DNA of 64,000 nucleotides from Chitinophaga polysaccharea (GTDB lineage: Bacteria > Bacteroidota > Bacteroidia > Chitinophagales > Chitinophagaceae): positions 737,759 to 801,758 of the forward strand of contig NZ_VIWO01000003.1 in NCBI RefSeq assembly GCF_007829335.1, given 5' to 3'. The notes beneath the pieces were generated by a model. The model saw only the letters and a program-made list of their open reading frames with translations. It was not told the origin of the DNA and did not search any database. Numbering within the stretch: position 1 is the first letter of the stretch; each line of letters starts with the position of its first letter. A program made the position numbers and the translations under genes. This document shows, one piece after another, positions 29,427 through 36,271 of the stretch.

Positions 29427-29507
29427 TTACCCGAAAAAATGATAAAGGCAGATGCCAGTCAGGAGCAGGGAGGTGATACAGAGAATGATCTTTGTTCTTG
29501 CAGTCAT
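29427..29507 (-). CDS. Tiny single-helix protein, 26 aa
   Basis: ATG to TAA encodes MTARTKIILCITSLLLTGIC followed by LYHFFG, a single hydrophobic helix with a basic N-terminus. It lies 64 bp after the ECF sigma stop and 6 bp before the 68-aa gene, so the three may form one transcription unit. It could be a small membrane peptide or chance; the spacing and composition favour a real gene moderately. Confidence 0.4.
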   Translation of the reverse strand: MTARTKIILCITSLLLTGICLYHFFG

Positions 29508-29571
29508 GATAAACAGTTTTAAAGGTGATTTATCTATTAATACCGGGTTATGATAATTATCACCCAAAAAA

Positions 29572-30126
29572 TTATCTGCCTTCTTCCTGCTGTTTTAGTT
29601 TTTTCACCTGCTGAATACATTTGTATTGTTGATTGGCAGCGGTATGCTTGTTTTTCCAACCCATTTTTTTCATCAATACTTCCATAGGTTCCCGGTAAAA
29701 GAAAATGGCGTGTAGGATACGTTGGCAATGCCTGGTGATCCTGGATATCCAGGATTGTACTTTTTCATCTTTGCTCTTTTCGGGATGCAGTGTAGTAGAA
29801 AAGGAGGTTGTTTCCCAATGATAGATGGATACGTCTGCCACCGGCAATAGCTTGTTATCCCGCAGGCGTTTCAGCCAGAGGTTCCGGGCAATGGAGAAGA
29901 GATACGTTTTAATGGTAGCGGTAAGCAGGAAATCGGGTTGTCTTATTTTATGACGCAATACGATAAGGGCCTCCTGGAAGATATCTTCCGCGTCTTCAGT
30001 TTTCCCGCAGTTGTTGACAATATAGGCAGCTATGCCGGGAAAGTAATGTTCATACAATACCCCGAAAGCGGCGTTATCGTCGTTGCTGAGCCGGGTAAGC
30101 AGGGTATTGTCGGGTACTGTTTGCAT
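29572..30126 (-). CDS. ECF sigma factor
   Basis: A 184-aa sigma-70 family factor. Region 2 is at about residues 12-88 (AAFGVLYEHYFPGIAAYIVNNCGKTEDAEDIFQEALIVLRHKI, then FLLTATIKTYLFSIARNLWLKRLR). A degenerate region 4 is at about 125-180 (CQRILHAIFFYREPMEVLMKKMGWKNKHTAANQQYKCIQQVKKLKQ). No FecR gene is nearby. Instead two very small genes follow on the same strand, the candidates for its regulation. It is divergent from the SDR gene, sharing a 184-bp upstream region. Confidence 0.88.
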   Translation of the reverse strand: MQTVPDNTLLTRLSNDDNAAFGVLYEHYFPGIAAYIVNNCGKTEDAEDIFQEALIVLRHKIRQPDFLLTATIKTYLFSIARNLWLKRLRDNKLLPVADVSIYHWETTSFSTTLHPEKSKDEKVQSWISRITRHCQRILHAIFFYREPMEVLMKKMGWKNKHTAANQQYKCIQQVKKLKQQEEGR

Positions 30127-30310
30127 GCAGGAGCGAATTTAGTCACTACTATATACCAGGAGTGGTGTTTTATCACCCAATAAAAATAAAATTATTTTAA
30201 TGATATGCCAGGAGGGGTTATTAGTGGTTTGTAATCAATGAGTTGTAAATTTTTTTGTAAAAAACCGACCGTTTTACCGCGCTTATTCGTCAATAGAGAA
30301 AACAAGCAAT

Positions 30311-31114
30311 ATGAAAAATCTAAAAGACAAAGTAGCCGTGGTATTTGCGGCATCCGGTGAGATTGCAGGAGCAGTGGCGCGCTCATTTTCAGCACATGGC
30401 GCCAGGGTATATGTTACGGCGCGCAACCTGGATGCGGTAAAAGCGCTGGCCGGGGACATTAACGCCGATGGGGGGTATGCAGAAGCCGCCCGGGTAGATG
30501 CACTGAATGAAACGGAGATAGACAATTTTTTAAAGCAGGTGGTGGCAGACAATGGCAAACTGGATGTAGTATTCAATGGCATTGCAGCTGAGTATAGTGA
30601 GATGGGTGGTCGTCCCCCCACTACCGTAGCTACTTTCCGGCAATTTATGGCGCCGATGGAAAAGATCTGTGGTTCGCAGTTCCTCACTTCAAGGGTGGCT
30701 GCGAAATATATGATGGAAACCGGGTCTGAGGGGACCGTCTTATTATTGACTTCTGCCTTGTCCAGGTCTAAGCTCCCCAATATGGCCGGCATCACGGCGG
30801 CCAGTGCAGCTATGGAAGGGCTAACGCGGGGAATGGCGGCCGAATGGGGCGGAGCAGGTATTAAGGTGATCTGTATTTGCCCCGGTGCTATTATGGAAAC
30901 GAAGCGCATCTCGGGATGGATTGAAGCAGCAGCTGAAAATCTCCATATACCGGTGGAGCAACTGGAGGCGCAGTATAAAGTTTTCGATATTTTAAAGGTA
31001 GGCCCCACCCTGCAAAACGTAGGAGAAACGGCCACCTTCCTGGCTTCTGCACCAGGAGTTGTTTTCAACAGTCATATCGTGGATGTGGACTGCGGGAAGC
31101 TAAACATATTATAG
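30311..31114 (+). CDS. SDR-fold protein lacking the catalytic Tyr and Lys
   Basis: A 267-aa Rossmann protein of the short-chain dehydrogenase family. The nucleotide loop is atypical: VAVVFAASGEIAGAVAR (residues 8-24) replaces TGxxxGIG. Ser148 of the catalytic site is present (LLLTSALSRS). Where Y-x-x-x-K should be, the sequence reads NMAGITAASAAMEGLTRGMAAEW, so Ile161 and Ser165 occupy the Tyr and Lys positions and no nearby Tyr/Lys can substitute. ICPGAI after the site and the C-terminal DVDCGKL end fit the family. It could bind NAD(P) as a sensor or use another mechanism. It lies between two ECF sigma genes, 57 bp before the second. Confidence 0.85.
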   Translation: MKNLKDKVAVVFAASGEIAGAVARSFSAHGARVYVTARNLDAVKALAGDINADGGYAEAARVDALNETEIDNFLKQVVADNGKLDVVFNGIAAEYSEMGGRPPTTVATFRQFMAPMEKICGSQFLTSRVAAKYMMETGSEGTVLLLTSALSRSKLPNMAGITAASAAMEGLTRGMAAEWGGAGIKVICICPGAIMETKRISGWIEAAAENLHIPVEQLEAQYKVFDILKVGPTLQNVGETATFLASAPGVVFNSHIVDVDCGKLNIL

Positions 31115-31171
31115 TACATTAGTGGTTGCAGTCTCCTCCGGGGACTGCAACCCTATTATTGCAAAAAAATT

Positions 31172-32035
31172 ATGGGAATGGAAAACGAAGATGTCTTAGC
31201 ATCGGCCATGGCTGGTGATATTAATGCATTTCAAACCTTGTTTGCCACGTTTCAAAGCCAGCTGAAATCGTACCTGTACCGCCTGCTCACCGATCGTAAT
31301 GATGTAGACGACCTTACGCACGACACTTTTATCAAAGCTTTTTCCAGGATAGCTACTTTTCAGCGGGAGTCTTCGTTAAAAACCTGGGTATTTAAAATAG
31401 CCACCAACCTGGCTTATGATCATTTGAGGAAATTAAAGAGATGGCAGCCAGACGCCCAGGATAGGGGTGCAGACCTGGCCATAGGCTCAGAGGAAGTGAG
31501 GCGGGCTTTCTGGATAGCGCATGATACCTCGCCGGCCGGCGCTTATGAAATGAGGGAGCATATCGACTTTTGCTTCACCTGTATTTCAAAAACGCTGGCG
31601 ATAGAAAACCAGGTAGCGCTGATCCTGAAAGATATGTATGATTTTTCTGTCAAAGAAATTGCAGACATCCTTGGAAAAACGGAAGGCGTGATAAAGCATT
31701 TATTGAACGATGCCAGGAGTACTATGACCGATATTTTCGAGTATAGGTGTGCGTTAGTCAACAAGAACGGCGTCTGCCATCAATGCAGCCATATCAATGA
31801 AATTTTTAACCCTAAGCAAAATCAGCAGGAAGAATTGATGAAACTGGAGCTGGTGAAGGCCTCAAAAAAATATAACCGGGAACAGCTGTTTGCGCTACGA
31901 ACCGTATTGGTAAAGGCCATCGACCCGCTGCATGCTGCGGGTACGGATTTGCACGAATCTATTATGAATTGCGTGAAAACCGCTATTGGTGAAAAAAAAG
32001 ATTTTTTTGAGCAGAAGGCCGGCAATGCCCGGTAG
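31172..32035 (+). CDS. ECF sigma factor with C-terminal CxxC extension
   Basis: A 287-aa protein, long for an ECF factor. Region 2 spans about 15-90 (FQTLFATFQSQLKSYLYRLLTDRNDVDDLTHDTFIKAFSRI, SSLKTWVFKIATNLAYDHLRKLKRW). Region 4 spans about 135-190 (ALILKDMYDFSVKEIADILGKTEGVIKHLLNDARSTM). It is followed by about 95 extra residues with Cys202-x-x-Cys205 (NKNGVCHQCSHINEIFNPKQN) and a second pair Cys134/Cys137. The extension may be a built-in zinc- or redox-responsive regulator, as C-terminal extensions are in several ECF groups. The next gene is an AHSA1/SRPBCC protein 57 bp away, a common partner of such factors. Confidence 0.88.
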   Translation: MGMENEDVLASAMAGDINAFQTLFATFQSQLKSYLYRLLTDRNDVDDLTHDTFIKAFSRIATFQRESSLKTWVFKIATNLAYDHLRKLKRWQPDAQDRGADLAIGSEEVRRAFWIAHDTSPAGAYEMREHIDFCFTCISKTLAIENQVALILKDMYDFSVKEIADILGKTEGVIKHLLNDARSTMTDIFEYRCALVNKNGVCHQCSHINEIFNPKQNQQEELMKLELVKASKKYNREQLFALRTVLVKAIDPLHAAGTDLHESIMNCVKTAIGEKKDFFEQKAGNAR

Positions 32036-32066
32036 TGCCTGTCTGTAGCTTGCCTGATTTCATTTA

Positions 32067-32082
32067 TATTCGTAAGCGAATA
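32067..32082. promoter_or_regulatory. Inverted repeat upstream of AHSA1 gene
   Basis: TATTCG-TAAG-CGAATA lies 10 bp before the AHSA1 start and 31 bp after the sigma stop. It may be an operator or a translational hairpin. The arms are only 6 bp. Confidence 0.3.
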
Positions 32083-32092
32083 ATGAATCACG

Positions 32093-32554
32093 ATGGCTAC
32101 CTCATTTCCTGTACATGCTACTGTTACCCATAAATACGCTGCAGCGCCAGAGCGGGTTTTTGATGCCTGGCTGGACACCGGCATGATTGGTAAATTTATG
32201 TTTGGGCCCGCATTACGTGATGAAGAAATTGTACAGCTGAAAACGGATGCGCGGGTAGGCGGTACTTTCTCTTTTATTGTCCGGCGCGAGGGCATCGAGA
32301 TAGAGCATATCGGCGAATATATTGAAATAGACAGACCACGTCGCCTGTTGTTTTCCTGGGCAGTACGACAAGACCTGCCGGATAGCAGTCGTATCCTCAT
32401 AGACATTACGACGCTTTCGACTGGTTGCGAATTAACATTAACGCAGGAAATGCCCGCTAACTGGGCTGATTTCGTGGAAAGAGCAAAGTCGGCCTGGGCA
32501 AAAATGCTGCATGCCTTAGCGGATGTTTTACAACGCCGCATCACACCAATATAA
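32093..32554 (+). CDS. AHSA1/SRPBCC-domain protein
   Basis: A 153-aa START-like fold protein of the Activator of Hsp90 ATPase 1-like family. VHATVTHKYAAAPERVFDAWLDTGMIGKFMFGP is the N-terminal strand and helix, RVGGTFSFIVRREGIEIEHIGEYIEIDRPRRLLFSW the central sheet, and WADFVERAKSAWAKMLHALADVL the long C-terminal helix. These proteins bind hydrophobic small molecules in a deep pocket, and many are co-encoded with transcription regulators. Here it follows an ECF sigma factor, so it is plausibly part of that regulon or its ligand sensor. Confidence 0.88.
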   Translation: MATSFPVHATVTHKYAAAPERVFDAWLDTGMIGKFMFGPALRDEEIVQLKTDARVGGTFSFIVRREGIEIEHIGEYIEIDRPRRLLFSWAVRQDLPDSSRILIDITTLSTGCELTLTQEMPANWADFVERAKSAWAKMLHALADVLQRRITPI

Positions 32555-32669
32555 GAAAAACAGTGCTATTAATGCGGGACGCCGGCGCTACTCCGCTCGT
32601 ATTTTTCCCATTTTATCGGCACATTTTTCCTGCATGTCTACTTTCAAAAAAGGCTATCGGTGCACGAAT

Positions 32670-32677
32670 TAGCTTTG
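32670..32677 (+). promoter_or_regulatory. Candidate -7 element for the 72-aa membrane protein gene
   Basis: TAGCTTTG fits TAnnTTTG and lies 18 bp before the next start codon, giving a very short leader. No clear -33 element was seen. Confidence 0.4.
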
Positions 32678-32694
32678 TGTAACAAGCATTTTTT

Positions 32695-32913
32695 ATGAAA
32701 GCATCTGTAGAACGTAAGATCATTCGCTGGTTACATATTATCCTGAGTATTCCCATTCTGGGATACATTTACGGGCCGGTAGCCAGTAATCCGCCAGCAG
32801 CAAATGCAGTGCGCTGGGTGTTTTTACCGGTAGTGGCATTAAGCGGTTTCTGGATGTGGAAAGGACATTGGCTCCGCAGGAAACTAGGCAGACGCAAACA
32901 ATTGGCCACCTGA
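32695..32913 (+). CDS. Small two-helix membrane protein, 72 aa
   Basis: It reads MKASVERKIIRWLHIILSIPILGYIYGP, a first amphipathic/transmembrane helix, then AVRWVFLPVVALSGFWMWKG as a second, with a basic tail LRRKLGRRKQ. This pattern recurs in Bacteroidota small membrane proteins without assigned function. It stands alone after the AHSA1 gene, with its own -7-like box. Confidence 0.7.
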   Translation: MKASVERKIIRWLHIILSIPILGYIYGPVASNPPAANAVRWVFLPVVALSGFWMWKGHWLRRKLGRRKQLAT

Positions 32914-33034
32914 TTGCTCCCGGATGGCGATATCAGATGCCCTGGAAAAACATGAAGAAACCCTGATCAGGAGGAAGAAAAAGCAATAGTGTGATAGCTA
33001 CTAGAAAATAGTTAGCCTCTTCGGACTAGTCAGT

Positions 33035-33916
33035 TCAATGGATATCTTTGTACGCCTCCTTTCGCTTGAAATTAGCTTCCGAAATCAGCGTGCCGGCAAA
33101 AATCAGTGCACCTCCTACCAACAACTGCCAGGAAAGCTGTTCTCCCAGCATAAGAATGGCAGCAATGGCCGCAAAAATGGGTTCAAATAAGTAGATGATA
33201 GCCACTTTTTCTGCGGAAATATAACGTTGGGAAAGGTTGGAGATCGTATACATATACGCCGTGGAAAAGAGCGCGCAGTAGCCGATACCCATCCAGAAGC
33301 CCTGGTTCACCGGTAGCCAGTTGGCAGTTTCATCACCTAAGGCTATGCAGAGCATGATTAATGCGCAGGTGGCAAACATGGGCACAATGGTGGGTAAGAT
33401 ATTACGGTCGGTGCTGTAACGTTCTACCTGGATGAGATATATTGCAAAGCCAATGGAGCCGATAATCGTATATACATCTCCCCGGCCAATAACCAGGTTA
33501 CCCCTCACAGAAATGATGAAGAGGCCCACCAGCGCAATAATAGCAGCCACCCATATTTTCAGGTCTACCCGCGTTTTATACACCAGCTGCTTTATAACAG
33601 GGATCATGACTACGCATATACCGGCAACAAATGCACATTGAGAGGCGGGTGTGTACTTGATGCCCAGCGTCTGGAAATGGATGCCAAAGGTGAGTGGGAT
33701 AGCCAGTGCCATGCCGGCGATAAGGGCCGACCGGTCGATCCGCTTTAATTGCTTCGACAGGATCGCCGCCAGGACAATAGTCGCCGCCAGGAACCGATAA
33801 AATAAGAAGGTAGAGGGGGAAACGGCGTCCGTGGCCATTTTGGTGACAGGGAATGAGATGCCCCAAAATGCGGTGCCAATAATCAGCAGCACTAAAAATA
33901 TATACTTCTTTTCCAT
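33035..33916 (-). CDS. EamA/DMT-family transporter
   Basis: A 293-aa integral membrane protein with ten predicted helices in two EamA repeats: residues about 5-135 (FLVLLIIGTAFWGISFPVTKMATDAVSPSTFLFYRFLAATIVLAAIL) and about 145-285 (GDVYTIIGSIGFAIYLIQVERYS to YLFEPIFAAIAAILMLGEQLSWQLLVGGALIFAGTLISE). Drug/metabolite transporters of this type export amino acids, nucleobases or other metabolites. The substrate is not predictable. It is monocistronic. Confidence 0.92.
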   Translation of the reverse strand: MEKKYIFLVLLIIGTAFWGISFPVTKMATDAVSPSTFLFYRFLAATIVLAAILSKQLKRIDRSALIAGMALAIPLTFGIHFQTLGIKYTPASQCAFVAGICVVMIPVIKQLVYKTRVDLKIWVAAIIALVGLFIISVRGNLVIGRGDVYTIIGSIGFAIYLIQVERYSTDRNILPTIVPMFATCALIMLCIALGDETANWLPVNQGFWMGIGYCALFSTAYMYTISNLSQRYISAEKVAIIYLFEPIFAAIAAILMLGEQLSWQLLVGGALIFAGTLISEANFKRKEAYKDIH

Positions 33917-34086
33917 TAATACCTATGCTCCATATGTTTGATGTAATTGAACGATATTATTCAAGGGGTACTATTTTAAAGGCTGGCCAACTTACCCAGT
34001 TAACAGGGGCACAAAATTACCTTTGAAAAGGGAATGTTCCTAAGCCAATCCAAATAAAATGAATAGGCCGATTGTAAACGGCATAG

Positions 34087-35010
34087 TTATTTGGTTTCCC
34101 CGTTAACAGGCTGTTGATTGAGTTGCGGCAACCAATACGCCGGTGGCGCATTTTTCCAGGCAACATCAGCCCAACCGTTAGTCGTGTCCGGACGACGTGG
34201 CGCCCAGGTCCTGGGGCGTGGGAGAGAACAAACATATTGCTTCGCTGTGGCTACCTGGGAGGAGGCAGTCCAGCCGGCATCTACGTTGATCAGTTTGGGG
34301 TGTCCTTCCGCAGTGAACTTGGGGTTGCGGGAGCGTGCAATGAGTTGGCAGTGGCATTTAGATTCAAAAAGCGCACTGATAAAGCGGGGCTCCGTATCAT
34401 CCATCCAGAGCAGGCGATCGCCAGGAACCAATTGGTCTTTATAAATGATAATGTCGTTGTCTGCGGCATTAGTCGCGCCTTCCGGGGAGCGGAACTCGTC
34501 ATTAGAATGGTGTGCCGGATCATCGGTAAAGTAAAGTTCAAATGTATCTCCATCTGTATGGACCTGCCAGAGATCAATCATGGCGGCTTCCAGGGCAACG
34601 AGGGAAGGATAGGCACTTAAGAAAAGTATCTGGCCTGCCCGCATGGATAACAGCAGGCGATCGCCATGCTGCAGGTATAGCTGCGATTTCTTTGCCCAGG
34701 CTTTTATACCGTCGGTTTCCTGACGTGCCTGCAAAATGGTGCTGGCGGCCAGTTCCGGCGTCACTTCAAAAAACTCGCGGTTGGGACGGTATCGTTTTTC
34801 TTTAAGCAGCTCATGTACCCGTTTTTCTAACTCAGCAGGGTGAGAGGTAGTGGCCCTGAAAACTACCTCGAAAGGATCAGGCAACCCAGTGGAGAAAAGG
34901 CCAGTAGCCCGGTCTTCAGCCAGCCCCGTTGTCAAGCCAATTTTAACCAGTCCTGGCATTATTTTATTGGTGAGTACATAAACAAATCCGAAAGAATATT
35001 GCGACATCAT
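34087..35010 (-). CDS. T5orf172 (GIY-YIG-like) domain protein
   Basis: A 307-aa protein whose first about 90 residues form a T5orf172/Mug113-type GIY-YIG-like domain: GFVYVLTNKIMPGLVKIGLTTG, then LPDPFEVVFRATTSHPAELEKRVHELLKEKRYRPNREFFEVT. The GIY and YIG elements appear as GFVYVLTN and VKIGLTTG. The remaining about 215 residues have no domain I recognise and are rich in acidic and aromatic residues, with repeated LLSM/LLWMDDTEP-type beta segments. The T5orf172 domain occurs in phage and bacterial DNA-related proteins; enzymatic activity is uncertain. No neighbouring gene explains it. Confidence 0.8.
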   Translation of the reverse strand: MMSQYSFGFVYVLTNKIMPGLVKIGLTTGLAEDRATGLFSTGLPDPFEVVFRATTSHPAELEKRVHELLKEKRYRPNREFFEVTPELAASTILQARQETDGIKAWAKKSQLYLQHGDRLLLSMRAGQILFLSAYPSLVALEAAMIDLWQVHTDGDTFELYFTDDPAHHSNDEFRSPEGATNAADNDIIIYKDQLVPGDRLLWMDDTEPRFISALFESKCHCQLIARSRNPKFTAEGHPKLINVDAGWTASSQVATAKQYVCSLPRPRTWAPRRPDTTNGWADVAWKNAPPAYWLPQLNQQPVNGETK

Positions 35011-35088
35011 CTCTGGCTTTAGGTAACCGAATAATGGATTTAATATACGAAATATTGGAGAGATGGGCAGTTTTGGGAGGATGCAGGT

Positions 35089-36105
35089 TTAAACGAAATG
35101 CTGTGAATCACCCTCCTTATCCCAGTAGGTATTTACAATATGCCTTAAAAATCCTACATATGATTTTACCTGTGCAGGCTGGGTAAAAGCAAAAAATTGA
35201 TCATGGGTAGTATGAAATCCCATATAGAAAAGCCAGAACCCAGGCGAGAGGTAAGGTACCGCCGCCAGTTCCTGTTTACTGATAGTACGAGATGTACGAT
35301 ATCCATCCAGGAAAATGTGATAGGCATCATCCGCGGCTTGCTGTTTCATTCTTCCGGTGTATACTTCCAGGGCAAGGTGTTGCCAGAAGGTCATGATATC
35401 ATTCACCAACCAGCCATAACCCATAAAATCAAAGTCAAAAAAGGTAACCGCATCATTTTCAAAATGAAAGTTTTTGGGGAGGAAGTCGAAATGACAATAG
35501 CCCTTGGAAAATTCAGCGGTGTGAACAGAGGATAATTTTTTTGCTATACGGTCAGCCATTTCCAGCAGCCAGGCATATCCTTCGGCATCTTCAACAAAGG
35601 CAGGCTTCAGCATGGCTAAAGGCTTAAAAACAGTTGTTCCCAGGTCAAAATTCCATCTTTCCCCTCCCAATCTGATGGTAGCAGATACGTGATGGAAGCG
35701 GGCCATTTCATGACCAAGGTGGCGAAGCTGGTTTTCATTCAATTGCCTGGCAGCCTGCCCTGGAGCATAGCTGAAAAGCACGGCATATCTTTCTCCTTCC
35801 GCTGCTTCCAGTTTAAGGATAGCTTGACCTGAAATATCGGAAATGGGGTACGATACCGCTACATTGGCTTCTTTCAATGCCGTTAATAACGCCACCTCCT
35901 CCCTTATCTGGGGTAAGCTTCGATGGGAAGTACGGTACACCCGCAGTATATAACGGTTTTGAGATGATGTTACGAGGTAAGTGTCGCCTACGCCCCGGAC
36001 CAGGAGTTTACATTGAACGGTTCCTACGTCATATTTTTCTGAGAGGAGTGAAGATAATGCGTCGGGGCAAAGAGTTGAATAAGCGGCGGGGAATATAGGT
36101 TTCAT
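35089..36105 (-). CDS. APH/ChoK-type phosphotransferase
   Basis: About 338 aa from the ATG of MKPIFPAAYSTLCP; the longer reading to 36180 adds 25 unlikely residues. It has a protein-kinase-like fold of the aminoglycoside phosphotransferase family: a nucleotide lobe (VRGVGDTYLVTSSQNRYILRVYR with IREEVALLTAL), the catalytic loop CHFDFLPKNFHF (Asp and Asn conserved, the usual His-Gly-Asp reads His-Phe-Asp) and the metal motif VTFFDFDFMGYG. The family includes homoserine, choline and aminoglycoside kinases; the substrate is unknown. It lies between the T5orf172 gene and the dehydrogenase gene on the same strand, separated from the latter by a terminator. Confidence 0.85.
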   Translation of the reverse strand: MKPIFPAAYSTLCPDALSSLLSEKYDVGTVQCKLLVRGVGDTYLVTSSQNRYILRVYRTSHRSLPQIREEVALLTALKEANVAVSYPISDISGQAILKLEAAEGERYAVLFSYAPGQAARQLNENQLRHLGHEMARFHHVSATIRLGGERWNFDLGTTVFKPLAMLKPAFVEDAEGYAWLLEMADRIAKKLSSVHTAEFSKGYCHFDFLPKNFHFENDAVTFFDFDFMGYGWLVNDIMTFWQHLALEVYTGRMKQQAADDAYHIFLDGYRTSRTISKQELAAVPYLSPGFWLFYMGFHTTHDQFFAFTQPAQVKSYVGFLRHIVNTYWDKEGDSQHFV

Positions 36106-36197
36106 AGAAATGAAGATACTCCAATATCGGGTACCCGGGAAAATAGGCGGACCGTCATCAGCCACTAATTGCAGGATCACAGATTGTTTATTACAAC

Positions 36198-36234
36198 AAA
36201 AAGACCTTACAATAGTGCATTGTAAGGTCTTTTT
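36198..36234 (-). terminator. Terminator of the haem-dehydrogenase gene
   Basis: AAAAAGACCTTACAAT and its exact complement form a 16-bp stem around a 5-nt loop, flanked by A- and T-runs. It lies 38 bp beyond the stop at 36272. Confidence 0.9.
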
Positions 36235-36271
36235 ATCCAGCCGGAATTTTTCTATAAGAAAATGTCCCGCG

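Noticed and set aside
32924..32989. 21-codon ORF after the 72-aa membrane protein
   Set aside because: It is too short and highly charged, with no partner or conservation evidence.
34018..34025. Perfect TAnnTTTG box (TACCTTTG) on the plus strand
   Set aside because: No plus-strand gene follows it; the flanking genes are on the minus strand, so it is probably chance.
34114..34620. Plus-strand ORF opposite the T5orf172 gene
   Set aside because: It has no domain and mirrors the coding strand with a recognised N-terminal domain.
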